Notes: a model not told the origin generated them from the sequence alone. Numbered from the stretch's first letter, positions 22,495 to 33,348 are shown. The stretch is 64,000 bases of DNA from Massospora cicadina (GCA_022478985.1 JAKSZP010008038.1:1-64000); one strand, 5' to 3'. Numbers and translations are program-made.

Positions 22495-22783
22495 TTGAAG
22501 GTAAGATACCTCAGTGGTAGAATATGGACCCTTTAATACTGCCTCCTGAGTTTGATCCCAGTAGATAAACTTTGGGTAGGGGGTGATTATGACTGTGTTG
22601 GCGTTGCATACCAATGCCCTGAACCAATATAGCAAATAGCAAAGGCAGTCCATGGAGTTCCTGGCCTATCATATGCCATGCATAAAGGTTTTCTGGATTT
22701 TATCTTCCTTTCCCATTAATTCAAATACCCTTCTTTGGTGAAGTATTGTCCCCAGGTCAGCCCACCTCAAATAAAATTTGAAA
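22495..22783 (+). mobile_element. SINE-C, tRNA-headed SINE (oldest of three copies)
   Basis: The head has a box A (TACCTCAGTGGTAGAATATGG, about 22506) and a box B (GAGTTTGATCCCAG, about 22549). The body runs through TTTGGGTAGGGGGTGATTAT and CCATGGAGTTCCTGGCC, and the tail is CCACCTCAAATAAAATTT. It is the same sequence as the two minus-strand copies at 32755-33331, but more diverged. It would be transcribed by RNA polymerase III and mobilised by a partner LINE. No clear duplication was found around this copy. Confidence 0.85.
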
Positions 22784-22849
22784 TTCTCTTCTAATATCTA
22801 TCAGTAGCAGGAACTGCTCTGATACCCACCATAATCTTTTTAAATTCAT

Positions 22850-22975
22850 ATTATTACTTGAACAATGATAAGAGTGATGGAGGAAACAATGTGTATCCTA
22901 GCCATTACAGGATTTGAACCTGTAAAAATTTTATTCTACCTTTAGCTTCTAGTTACAGATGTACACAACTACACC
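22850..22975 (-). repeat. tRNA-like relic (box A and box B) used as the LINE-C target
   Basis: The minus strand holds GGTTCAAATCC (22910-22920) inside ACAGG...CCTGT, a TPsiC-arm stem and loop. About 38 bases upstream is a box-A-like GGTGTAGTTGTGTACATC (22958-22975). An acceptor stem does not pair, so it is a tRNA-derived repeat or decayed tRNA and not a working gene. LINE-C split it inside box A; the other side is at 31085 onward. Confidence 0.5.
22960..22975. repeat. LINE-C target-site duplication, left copy
   Basis: TGTACACAACTACACC recurs exactly at 31085-31100. The LINE A-tail (seven T on the plus strand) starts at 22976. Confidence 0.93.
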
Positions 22976-23245
22976 TTTTTTTAGTAAAATTCCATACTTT
23001 GTTTTAAAATAAATTTTTAAGGGAAAGTAAGAGGGAAGGGCGGAATACAGGTGATTTGGCTGAGGGTAAAAGACCAGGAGTTTGGGCTGCTAGAGTTATA
23101 GCATCACTGACCATTGCTAATTGGCGATTGCCATTGCTAGCCACAGTTCTAGCATTAGTGGGCTTACAGGCCATTCAATTCTTAGTCAATTAGTTGCCTC
23201 ATTGTATATGACAAGTGATCCGGTAGGGAAAGCCAAATGGCGGCT

Positions 23246-24218
23246 TTATAACACCCAGGGATTATGTGTGAAAATTTGGAGATCCATCAGAGCTGATAGG
23301 AGATAATTTGAATGGTCTTCAACACCAAACTTTTGTGGTGGGGGTGCTCGTTGCTCAAGCTCTTGGCAACAAGTGCACAATGAATCACCCATAAACAATA
23401 ATAGTAGATGAAGGCTCATAGTTAGATCAGAGCCATTCTTAAGGTTTTTGTGAAAAATAAATCCTGCAATGGATGTATTTCCATTAGCAATTGTTTTCCC
23501 AATAGGATGTGTCTCATCATGGACCAGTATTTTTTGAACACGGCACATTTGTGATATTGGTGGGCACTATCTGCTTCCAGTTTGGTACATATGATGCACT
23601 CTTTGTGCAGGTAATCCAGCCCACTGTGCTTGCCTGATTTGAATGCACAGTTTAGGATCCACCAGGTCACTTATTGCTGTTTGGTCATTACCAAATGGGA
23701 GTTTAGGCCTGAGATCAACTCCTTCATTGGGTAGTTGGTGTTGTGGCCTTTAGTAGCCCAGTCATTTAGGATTCATGGTCAAGTGGGTTGGTTGCGCCCA
23801 AGTTTTGGGAGTGGATCCCCATATTCAATTAGCATCAATTTGTACCTTATTTTGATTGACTTAGTGGCATATTCATTGGCGATTTGGTTACGCTCCTCCA
23901 AGCTCATTGCAGAAATCATTGTAGAATTATGGGCCTCGACGTCCCTTTAGATTTGGTCAGCATCTTGGGCTGATTGCTCAAATGACCATCCTGCCCTGGT
24001 CGCACAGCCTGATTGCAAAGTTGCCAGTAGTGTGGGGTACCCTTTTCGGGAGGGTATCTGCAGGTGGTGTGCCATCCATTCACGTATTGAGCAAGGAATA
24101 CTGGCTCTTGAGACCTTAGGCTCTTTGGGACCATCTAGTACTAAAAAAAAGACCTTGGGCTCTTGCCCAGTTCACTCCCCACTCTAGTGTCAGGCAACGC
24201 ATGTGCATCTGTGTTAGT
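23246..24218 (-). pseudogene. LINE-C C-terminal region with zinc finger (broken)
   Basis: The minus-strand reading at about 23580 shows CIICTKLEADSAHQYHKC, a cysteine/histidine cluster matching the C-terminal zinc finger of Tad-like LINEs (compare CVMCGQYGTLFHRLEKC in LINE-B). The surrounding Trp-rich sequence (WWILNCAF) is typical of the same region. It is thought to aid target or RNA binding. Split frames. Confidence 0.75.
24126..24150 (-). mobile_element. 25 bp micro-insertion with target-site duplication (copy 1)
   Basis: TGGGACCATCTAGTACTA followed by seven more A residues is flanked by GACCTTAGGCTCTT (24112-24125) and GACCTTGGGCTCTT (24151-24164), which differ by one base. The same 25 bases occur at 39186-39210 with a different duplication. 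It looks like the extreme 3' tip of a retroelement. Strand is assigned only by the host LINE; the insert itself has its A-tail on the plus strand. Confidence 0.8.
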
Positions 24219-25960
24219 TTAAGGAACAACTTCCCCCATATTTGCTGAGTGTGGGATTTGAAGTCCAGGAGGCCCATGCCTCCTTTGTTCTTTGGTTTTG
24301 ACAGGGTTTCCAGCGCTATCAGCGCCGCCTTTGCCTTGAACCACAGGAAGGTTTAAGATCATTGTCCTGATTTTCTTCTCTAGGTTTGGGCTCATTGGCA
24401 GCACATGAGAAATGTACCACAACTTTGAGAAGATGAAGATGTTGATTGCCTGCACTTTCTCTTTGAGGCATAGTCTGGCGTTCTTCCAGCATGCCATTCA
24501 GATTGATAATCTTGACAATACCTCCTGTTCAGTTTCCAGTACTGTGGGTCCCTTATTGTTGAATAGTATCCTGAGGTATCAGATTGTCTGGGAGTTCATG
24601 ATCGGCGTTGTGTCAGTCAGCAGGCTGAAGTTTATGTTGCCAATCCTCATTACTGAGGTTTTGCCAAGTTGACTTTCATATTCAAAGCTAGCTGGTATAG
24701 GTCTAGTAGTTCCTCGGTGCCCTGGAGGTCAGTCAGTGAGCTTATGAATACTTCATGTCATCAGTGAATGCCAGAATTTTCAGTGGCATTTGGTTTGGGT
24801 AGACTAGGCCCTGGAGTTTTGCATCTTCTGCCACCAGCAAAATGTTGGCTGCAAAATTAAACAGTATTGGTGACATAGGGTCACATTGTCAGAGACCCTG
24901 CTTGACTGGAATTTCGTTGGTTACACCATCTGTGACAATCACCTTGGTTACCAGGCCTGAGTACAGCGTTGTTATCCATGCTCAAAAAGTGTCAGGGATA
25001 CTGACTGCCTTTAACGCCTCATAAAGGAATGACCATGCTACTTGGTCATATGCCTTTTCCATGTTGAGGAACATAAGATACCCCTGCTTGATTCCCCTCA
25101 CATCCTGGAGTATGTTTTGGACTGCACCAATGCTGTCCCATATACTCCAGTTTTTGACAAATCCATTCTGGGCCTTATGGAGCATGCATGGTGCCGTTGC
25201 CATCAGCCAATTAGATAGTATGCATGTGAGCAGCTTATAATCAGCGTTTGATAGTGCAATCGGGCACCAGTTCCAAAGTTGGCGTCAGAGTCCCTTTTTG
25301 TACAAGAGTACAATTTGGGTCTCTTGGCCCCCCAGAATTTGCTGACCATTTTTCAAACAGTGGTTAAAGAGGTCTTTGAGCTCTGGTGTGATGCAGTCAC
25401 AGAATGCGCTGTATATTTCTGCACACATATTGTCAGGGCCTGGTGCTTTCATCCTTGGTGACTCCTTTAGTGCCCACTCAACTTCATTAATAGAGATTTT
25501 GGTGGATAATTTGGTGACATCTTCTGGCATACAGCCCCCCAGTGCCAGCTTGGCCAGGTCAATTAGGGCATTTGTCACCAATTCTCTTGTTTCTCGTTGT
25601 CAAAAGTTTTCTATGAAATTGTTCAACCTCACGCTTGATTGTTTCTGGGTCTGTTGAAACTTCCCTTCCGCTGTCTCCACTTCCCATATCCTAGCCTTGG
25701 TTCAGATTTCCTTGAGGTGCGCCAGGCCCTCTTTGGTCATCATCCCCACTAGGCTCTGATATTGATATGTCACATTGGTCTGTTGCTCCAAGTCTTGCTT
25801 CATCATTAGGGCTCAATACTTTTTGTGCGTTGTTTGGTATTTTCCCCACCATTCTTTGCTGTCCTTCCAGTTGAGCCTCAATGTCTCTAATTTAGACTTC
25901 AGCTGTTTCGTGGTGGCAGTTCACTTGTAGGTGGTCACTTTTTCAAACTTCATGCTATTG
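24219..25960 (-). pseudogene. LINE-C reverse transcriptase (broken, active site FTDD)
   Basis: The minus-strand RT blocks appear in order: MKAPGPDNMCAEIYSAF (about 25440), IVLLYKKG (25300), NGFVKNWSIWDSIGAVQNIL, MFLNMEKAYDQVAWSFLYEA (about 25050), CDPMSPILFNFAANILL (about 24880) and LKILAFTDDM (about 24760). FADD is changed to FTDD by one G to A transition. The downstream part includes ALLLFNNKGPTVLET-like and KLWYISHVLPMSPNLEKKIR segments. Multiple stops and shifts. Confidence 0.85.
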
Positions 25961-26830
25961 TGCTTCATCTTCACTTTGATCTGAGTCCATCATTCCAGAG
26001 GGTCTATCTCCAGGCGGCTATCCAAATATGCAACCAGTCGATCCAGTCCAGTGTTGATCTTTTGGCACCATTCCCCATCTCTCAGCGTGGCTGGTGCCAA
26101 CTGCCATTTGTGATTCCTTCATGTTCATCAAAATTGATATCCACACAGATGACCATGTGGTCACTTTTGGCACTTATGCTGTCCTCGCTGTTGGACATCA
26201 TTAGCTTAAGATCTGATGACACTAGGATGTTTCTAAGCATGATCTGGACTGTGGGGATCTGGAAGATTCATATGACCATTATGTTAAGTTGGCTGGGTTT
26301 TCGTCCTTTTCATCAATTGTTAGGCACATCCCTGATTTGACTAGGTATTCCAGCATCTCATCAGCCTTTCTGTTGGCATGTTCTCTAGTTGAGAACATAG
26401 CCTGGCTCACATTCATCTAACAAAACAGGTCTTCTGCTATTACTGTCATCACTTTAGATGGCACTTCTGATAAATATTTCAAAAAATACGGATTTTGTGA
26501 AGCTTTGGTGGAGCATAGACCACCACTACTTGTATGCTCTTGCCAGTTTCCCTTCTTGTAGCCATCACTATCAAGATCCTTCTGGCGTGAGTTTCCTCCA
26601 CATATTTCAGATCTATTTTCTTGTCCATTGTGACAATCGCCACATGATCCATCCAACGGGCTTGGTAGCCTATCTGGTGGGACCATGGGTGGTTTTTTGC
26701 ATCACAATTTGAGCTCAGCATCATTCTTTTTGGTTACCATCTTGCGTTTCTTAAATAAAAATTAAGTCAATATTATTAGTTTTTAAATGGTGCATCTTTC
26801 TCCTCATTTGTATGCTCACCATCCCTTAAG
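25961..26830 (-). pseudogene. LINE-C APE-type endonuclease (broken)
   Basis: The minus-strand reading near 26820 gives MVSIQMRRKM, then NNIDLIFI, a stop where Gln is expected, and ETQDGN, which is the catalytic Glu block. It then gives WMDHVAIVTMDKKI and ILIVMATRR with VVVVYAPPKL (about 26500). Later Asp and His blocks are recognisable only weakly. It would nick DNA for target-primed reverse transcription. Confidence 0.75.
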
Positions 26831-27243
26831 CATTTGTGGTCGCAATACTCACTTCTGACTGCCTGACCCACAGATATGAGGATTGGCGTTATCTGGATTA
26901 TGGATTGAGTCACATACTGAGGTTTGTTTGTTGGCTGAAGATGGCGTCAAGGGTGGGCAGGGGTTTTACTCAGCTTTTGGGGCTAGTTGTTTGGGACTGA
27001 GATTATATTCCCGGGCATCCTGTGCACTGGGAATTCAGTCACCATCCCCATCTCCATATTGATAAATAATGGAAATGGTTTTATAATTGGCTTCAGGTGC
27101 TCCTTGTCCCCTACTGATGGAGCATCATATTTCCCATTCTCCATCATTCAGATTCTCACCTCTTCATTTGATTTGTTGGCTGCACTCAATTTTTTAGTCA
27201 GTGATCATTTGGCTAACTTTGCTGATTTCGTCACATCTACTGA

Positions 27244-28480
27244 TTATTTGCCAGTCTCCTTGAGTTGCTTTGGCAATAATTTTTGATTTGATTTAGCATT
27301 TGCTTTTGGCTTGTCAGGCTTCAATTTCAATTTCAATTTATTGGCATCCTGCATCTGTCCCTTCTTGGGGGATTTCTTCAGGTTCGCCTTTTGCCATATT
27401 TCCTCCTCACGGATCATCCATTCCACTTGGGATAGATGTGGCTCTGTTGGTTCAGGACCTGTTCCTTCATCCATTACATAAAATCTGATGTTTGGATTTA
27501 TAAATGGCTTATTGTCCACTTCAGCTCGCTTGGCTGCTTCTTGCTTCCATGTTTCTCTATGTGCCAGGTACAACTTTTGTTGTTGGCGTTTCATGTCCAT
27601 AACCTCCATTAGGTTGCGCAGGATCCATTCTCTGGCTTTTGGGCGGAGGAAGGTCTTAGTTCTGACCTTGGTGACCCCACCAATGGGGTCATATTCATAC
27701 TCCCAAGTTGTTTTACCTTTGTGGTAGTGGCATTGAGCCATTGTGTGGCCGGTCTGGTAACAGAACTGGCACACTTGTTTGGCATCTTCTTGTTCAACAT
27801 ACACTACCCTGTTTAGGCTGGGCAGGCAGATGAATTGGGGCAGGGCTATTTTGTTCTGCTTCATCCAGGGTGCCAGTTTGTAGAGCGCTTCCACTGTCCA
27901 GGGGCGGAGGCACTTTGGAATGTAATTGCCACTGGCTTGCCAAAATTCTCATACTTCCCCATAGTATGATAATCTGGTCCAGATTGCTTCATGCACCCAC
28001 TCCCTTTTGAAATCAGTTGGGAGGTTCTGAAAGGTTACCCACCTTGCAGTTTTATTTGCATATCTGGTTAGCTCCGTCTACAGAAAAATTTCCTTGTATT
28101 TGATCCTGATCTCAAAGAGTTTCTTGCGGTCCAATTCGCCTGGGATTGCTATATCAATATGCCCTCATTTGGGTACCCAGTGATGGTCAAAGTCCCCTCC
28201 AGTTAGGACCTCGTTGAGCTCCTGATAAATCAACATTATTAGGTCAGACCACTCCTCCTCCTCCATTAGCTGCAGGTGGGTTCAGATGGTGTCCTTTAAG
28301 TAAAATTCTGGTGCTTGGCGGTCCATAAAGCCTTCACTGATTAATTGGCATATATATTCAATGTGGCTTCCCGCTCCATTCTAGTTGTTATTTGTTAAAT
28401 ATGCTGCTGCCGTGCTGTAGGACTTGGTTTTTGTGCTTGGTTTGGGCACATTGGTGGGGGTCTTCCCCTTCAAAATCTAG
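27244..28480 (-). pseudogene. LINE-C ORF1, RRM-like and zinc-knuckle part
   Basis: The 216-codon open piece from 27894 carries CQFCYQTGHTMAQC, a perfect CX2CX4HX4C knuckle (about 27750), followed by a long charged, helical, Lys-rich tail. Upstream in the same frame, past one or two stops, is an RRM-like section with ARWVTFQNLPTDFKREWVHE and LSYYGEV (about 27960-28060). This is the RNA-binding half of a LINE ORF1. It continues upstream into the repeat-bearing half at 28480-30007. Confidence 0.8.
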
Positions 28481-30007
28481 CTTACCAATTTATTGAGGCT
28501 GAATCCCTGATTGAAAAATGCTTCAATTTGATGAGTGCTGATACCTCAGCAACTGATGCTCTTAGCCATTTTGTGCTCCGATCATGAGGTTTTGCCACTT
28601 GAGGGCATCCATTGGTAAGAAATCCAGTTGGTACCACTTGAAGGTGGATTCTGGACTGCATGTTGGGTGTAAGTATTTCTGGAGGGCCTCCAGTGTAATC
28701 AAACTAGACTGGCACCAGTCCCTTACCATGACATTATTCTATCCCCCATCTGTAAATATTCATGCCATGGCTGCTGAAACTTCCGCCTTGCTCCATTGGA
28801 ATACTTTGGAGGGGGTGAAACCTTTGGCGGCATATGGGGCAGCTAGCGTCAGTTCTGGGAAGGATTGCTTCCAATCCCAGATGGTTTCAATGCGGATCCC
28901 TGCTTTGAGCCATTCTTGGCCCAGGTCCAGGGTCATGAACCCTTTCATTGTCATTGCTGCCTGTGGTGAAATCTCATGTTACATCCATGGTTGAGCTGAC
29001 TCTGGGGTGAACCCCGCTGCATCCCAGTCTGCAGCTTCAGTGATTGTTGCAACATCATGCCATATTTTCCACTTTTCAATAGGGAAGGGTCAGCCTCTAA
29101 GGGTTGTGAATCAGTTTTGTCACCCCCAGATCTGCCCATTTGCACACTAGATCCATACTGGCTCCCACTCAGAACTAGTATTTCATTTCCATTGGTGTGA
29201 ATCTGTTGGCAGACCAGTTAATGGTCTCTTCCAGTGACCAATCCCAGAAGGGTCCCCACTCCACCACTTTTTCCTTCATCCAACCCACTTTCATCAGGTC
29301 TGATGCAGTGGCTGGTGGGTTTGGGTATATGACCAGTGTAGGGCCTCAGTGGCCTTGAACCCAGCTGTGATCCACAGTAGCACCTCCTCTGGGGAGAATG
29401 TGGTATTATACCATTCCAGTGCCATGTCTACTGGAATGGTATATCAGGCACATTTGAGGGTGGTCGAGACATTTGGGAAGCATTTCACATATTTGACTAA
29501 TTCTGTTGGGTTGAGGCCTGAGCTCCTGATGGCTTGAGTGGATCATGCTGTTATACCAGCCTTGTTATACTCCATCACATTTAAAAGGTTGATGCCAGCA
29601 TCCATCCAGGACTTCGCATCTGCTAGTTTTAAATCTTCACAAATTGTGGCTTCATTCACCTTGTTCTCCATGGGAATTTTCATCCATTCCAGGGCATCTT
29701 TTGTCTGAGCCCATGATGCCTTGAAGAGTACCACCATGTCAATTGAGATTTGGGTATTGAGCTAGTGTTTGGCCACTCCAGCGGAAAACTTGTGGTCTTG
29801 CCAAGTAGCTGTGATGGCCAGTTTGATGTTTTTGGAGACCCACTGAATTGCTGTTGAGTACAGAAACTGGAAGGCCTCCCATTGTTTGATTTCACAGGTG
29901 GACACTCCATGATGTGTTAACATGTCTGTTTGAACCAAGGTGTATTTCACTGGAGCCCTGGCCACTGAATTGACCACTGTTGGGGTTTTGGCCCCTTTTG
30001 GTAGCAC
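28480..30007 (-). pseudogene. LINE-C ORF1 N-terminal half with W/AGF-type tandem repeats (broken)
   Basis: Across shifting minus-strand frames a roughly 30-residue motif recurs, with the pattern A-x2-W-x2-A-G-[FI]-x-P/x-x2-A-x2-W. Examples are EEVLLWITAGFKATEALHW (about 29390), GQEWLKAGIRIETIWDWKQ (about 28900), ADWDAAGFTPESAQPWM (about 29020), LADAKSWMDAGINLLNV (about 29600) and APYAAKGFTPSKVFQW (about 28810). Stops often fall where Trp is expected (TGA for TGG). I know no LINE ORF1 with such repeats. The function may be binding, but this is unassigned. Confidence 0.6.
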
Positions 30008-31084
30008 TTTTAATTTTTAGCTGACCATTCTTGAGTTTCCAATCCCTCAGATTCAGTCCCCAATATAGCTTCACCCCCATCAGGGTTGGTCTCCAATGAT
30101 TTATACTGGTTTGGCAATTAATTTTGTGATATTCTAGCTTCCTCCATCAATTTGAAATTGTCAGGGATTGTTCTCAATAGCCCATTCAGATTTGGCCAAC
30201 AATTCTTAGTTGAGCTAGCCCCTGCTGTTGACTTGAATTTGTTGGGATTGTACCCAATGGTGCATTGGGATCATGCCCAACAATTTGCTCAGGTTGCCGG
30301 ATCAATTTTGGTTGGGTACTATTCTACCCCCAACTGGGCATTGTCAGAACTGGTGCCTGACTTCTCCTTCAAGTGAATACTCTGAGCATTTTCAGTAAGT
30401 TTCTCTGTATTAACAGAAAACTTTTTTCATTGGCCTGTTGGTTTGGGCAGCTGATTTTTGTTGATCAAATCTGAGTCAGTTTCAGATTCAACCAATACTT
30501 CATCCAGATTTTTTAGTTTTTCCAAAAAAATTATTCTACCCTGAGAGGCCCTAATCCCCTCCACTGATTGAGGTTTGGTGGGGACTATCCCTGACCCTGC
30601 TGTTATTAGTATCACTCCTCACTCCCCAAGGGTAATTCCTGTCATCTGGTTGTCAGCAGACACCAATCCTGAGGAGTTGGTCCTGTTATCCATGCTTGTC
30701 ACAAGGGTTTTTTGTGACCCTTTGTTGCATTTGCATATTACTTTGCCATTTGTGCTTCCAAATCATTATTTGATATGCACAGATTGTTCAGGCCTTCACC
30801 TTTATTAGTTATATGGGGGCCTAGGCCAGTGGGAAGTCTGTCATATGGTACTTCCATCTTGGCATACTTCATTATTAAATTATATTGGCATAAGCAAGCC
30901 ATCCATTTCTATGTGCTTCATACAGGTGGGCGGATTGACTTCCTTATGCTAGGCGGATTGGCCATGGTGTACTGCTCTATAGTTGCAGTACTCACTGGCA
31001 GGTGGAAATTCTCTCTATACTTGGACTAGTCACTTTTAAATTAAAAGTGATGTTTGTGAGAGAAAGTGAGTACTGGTGATTAGT
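30008..31084 (-). other. LINE-C 5' region and start of ORF1
   Basis: A minus-strand open piece at 30427-30615 is polar and acidic (LKNLDEVLVESETDSDLIN), like a disordered N-terminus, and is followed by Asn/Pro-rich sequence with stops. 30616-31084 shows no protein that I recognise and is probably the 5' leader. The region is inside the LINE because the 16-base duplication lies just beyond, at 31085-31100. Confidence 0.5.
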
Positions 31085-31100
31085 TGTACACAACTACACC
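31085..31100. repeat. LINE-C target-site duplication, right copy
   Basis: TGTACACAACTACACC, identical to 22960-22975. Confidence 0.93.
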
Positions 31101-31229
31101 AGGTGCTTATATTTACTATCGATTAACTTTCTTATTTTTAGAATGCTTATTGATTCAATATTAGACCAATATCTAAATAGATCAACTTAACAGCTATATG
31201 TGCATTTTCTTACCATTTTAGGAAAATAT

Positions 31230-31400
31230 ATTTGCTAATTCTCACCCACTCACCCAAATAGATTGAGCCTATCAGACTCAATAGTTTCAGATTTGATACT
31301 GTTTGCCAATTCTCATTCACTTATTCAAATAGATTGAACCTATCAGACTTGAATGTTTCAGATGTCAGTCAGTATGTCATTCAGTCAGTCAGTGAATGTG
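31230..31400. repeat. Tandem repeats of about 75 bp, first array
   Basis: Two imperfect units, each starting near TTGCCAATTCTCACCCACTC and running through AGATTGAACCTATCAGACT and GTTTCAGAT. They are followed by GTCAGTCAGTGAATG. The same units and the same trailing block occur at 32080-32310. No gene. Confidence 0.7.
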
Positions 31401-31413
31401 TTTTATTAAGTAG

Positions 31414-31880
31414 ACTAGCCGTTTACCCGTGCTTCGCTACGGTGTCTATAAAATTAACGATTTTCAATTTATTAATTTAGATTTTATATTATAGACAAAC
31501 AAAACCACTCAGCCAAATCCAATTGCTCAATTGAATCAACCAAAAACCACCAACCACTTAGGCAAACCTAACTGAAATTATCAAAACAACCAATAACTAA
31601 TCACCCCTCAAAGCTAAACTGTGTCCTATCGATTCAAACAAAAGCTATCAACCACTCGGCCAAAAAAAACCTATCGAATCAATCAAATAACACCAAACTG
31701 CTATCCGAAACATCTCTTTATACCTAAAATCATTGAGTATGTAACATATCTTCCAAACTACTAAATCAACTTTACTTAACTTGCCAAAAGTATTTTATTA
31801 ATTAGGTGAACCAAATTAGGCAGGTTTTTAAAATTTATAAACCTAACATCCAGATACCCATGCTTCGCTACAGTATTTAA
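31414..31880 (-). repeat. Helitron-like ends and TTGG-rich subterminal repeat, minus strand
   Basis: On the minus strand the TTGG-rich motif (31490-31700) is followed by CCGTAGCGAAGCACGGG and then TAAACGGCTAGT, ending at 31414. A second end of the 16142-16173 type (CTGTAGCGAAGCATGGG, TATCTGGATGTTAG) lies at 31838-31875. The two ends are of related but distinct subfamilies. No ORF of interest. Confidence 0.55.
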
Positions 31881-32739
31881 AGTTTATCATATGATGATAA
31901 GCTCACATTGTAGCCTATAAGCTGTGCCAGCACTACTCTCGAGCCACTCAGACTAACAGTTCCACTGTTGCTCTCGTGGCTGGTGAGTTGATTATCCTAA
32001 CTACTTAATCTACTTAAACTCTAATACTGATTTTTGTTGAGTTTCAGATGAGCAATTTGGTGAATTATTTAGATAATTTTTGCCAATTCTCATCCACTCA
32101 CCCAAATAAATTAAACTTATCAGACTTGATTAGCTTCAGATGAGCAAATTGGTGAATTATTAGATAATATTCGCCAATTCTCACCAACTCAACCAAATAG
32201 ATTGAATCTATCATACTCGATAGTTTCAGATTCGATAAGATTTGCCAATTCTCACCCACTCACCCAAATAGATTGACCCTATCAGACTCGAAGGTTTCAG
32301 ATGTCAGTCAGTGAATGAAATTTTAAGTAGATGCTCAATGATCATATATAGAACTATTATTAAAATGTATATAGTTTTATTAAAAAATTGCATATTACAA
32401 TTCCTAAACTTTATAAAGTATTTGTGCCAAGTTTGGCAATTTTTGGTTATTTGCTCATAAGATGATGCATCCGATATAAATAAATAAACAGAATGATAGT
32501 TTTGTAAAAATGATTCAAGTTTTACCTTATAGTAAAAAACTTAAGTGCATGATATATGCCTTATGGCTGAAGGTTGTTAAAAACTTTCTTAACATTTTAT
32601 CTACAGTCATGATAGAATACTATCATTGTGTTTTTTCATTTAACTTTTAAAAGAATAATACCTGAGATGGGTAGATTACTTAAGTAATGGTTGGACTAGC
32701 CTAACTAAAACTGTGTATGACAGAAGGCAAGTAGCTGGT
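31881..32739. repeat. Second tandem-repeat array and AT-rich Helitron-like debris
   Basis: 32080-32310 holds three imperfect copies of the roughly 75 bp unit of 31230-31400, ending in the same GTCAGTCAGTGAATG block. This suggests that the Helitron-like piece at 31414-32000 sits between two copies of one repeated locus. 32400-32470 is an inverted match to 10380-10440. Nothing coding. Confidence 0.55.
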
Positions 32740-32754
32740 AAGATTCAAAATTTT

Positions 32755-33026
32755 CTTATTCGGGGTGGGCCGACCTGGTGACGATACCGCACCGATTAGG
32801 GAAGTGAAGAAAATGGGAAAGGAGGATAAAACCCGGAAAACCTCCATGCGCGGCGTATGATAGGCCAGGAACTCCATGGACCGCCTTTGCTATTCGCTAT
32901 CTCGGTTCTGGGCATTGGTGCGCAAAACCAACACAGTCAAAATCATCCCCTACCCAAAGTCCACTCGGGATCGAACTCGGTAGGCAGTGGTAGAGGGTCC
33001 ATACTCTACCACTGGGGTATCCTCCC
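32755..33026 (-). mobile_element. SINE-A, tRNA-headed SINE
   Basis: On the minus strand it begins GGGAGGATACCCCAGTGG with box A (about 32998-33019) and box B GAGTTCGATCCCGAG (32964-32978). The body contains CCATGGAGTTCCTGGCC and GTCGGCCCACCCCGAATAAG, and ends at AAGAAAATT. It is flanked by AAGATTCAAAATTTT at 32740-32754 and 33027-33041. The head resembles a tRNA of the AGTGGTAGA D-arm class, but the anticodon cannot be assigned. Confidence 0.9.
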
Positions 33027-33041
33027 AAGATTCAAAATTTT

Positions 33042-33331
33042 TTAAATTTTTTAAATTTTTATTCGAGGTGGGCCGACCTGGGGACGATACCGCACCGATT
33101 AGGGAAGTGAAGAAGATAGGAAAGGAGGATAAAACCCGGAAAACCTCCATGCGTGGCGTATGATAGGCCAGGAACTTCATGGACCGCCTTTGCTATTCGC
33201 TATCTCGGTTCGGGGCATTGGCGCGCAAAACCAACACAGTCAAAATCGTCCCCTACCCAAAGTCCATTACTGGGATCGAACTCGGGAGGCAGTGGTAGAG
33301 GGTCCATACTCTACCACTGGGGTATCCTCCC
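33042..33331 (-). mobile_element. SINE-B, tRNA-headed SINE in tandem with SINE-A
   Basis: Nearly identical to SINE-A, in the same orientation, with a longer A/T tail (AATAAAAATTTAAAAAATTT). It is flanked by AAGATTCAAAATTTT at 33027-33041 and 33334-33348, so three copies of one target sequence alternate with two SINEs. The box B match is at 33270-33283. Confidence 0.9.
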
Positions 33332-33348
33332 TTAAGATTCAAAATTTT

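Larger units (their letters stand above)
22976..31084 (-). mobile_element. LINE-C, full-length 8.1 kb non-LTR retrotransposon
   Basis: A 16-base duplication bounds the element, and it ends on the minus strand in CTAAAAAAA. The minus-strand order is a long ORF1 relic (about 30615-27244) with W/AGF repeats, an RRM-like part and a CCHC knuckle, then an endonuclease, an RT and a C-terminal zinc finger. It is larger than LINE-B by nearly 3 kb, most of it ORF1. It is heavily decayed with many stops and an RT active site of FTDD. A 25 bp later insertion lies at 24126-24150. Confidence 0.92.

Noticed and set aside
22850..22975. A functional tRNA gene
   Set aside because: Box A and box B match, but no 7 bp acceptor stem pairs and the LINE-C insertion splits box A.
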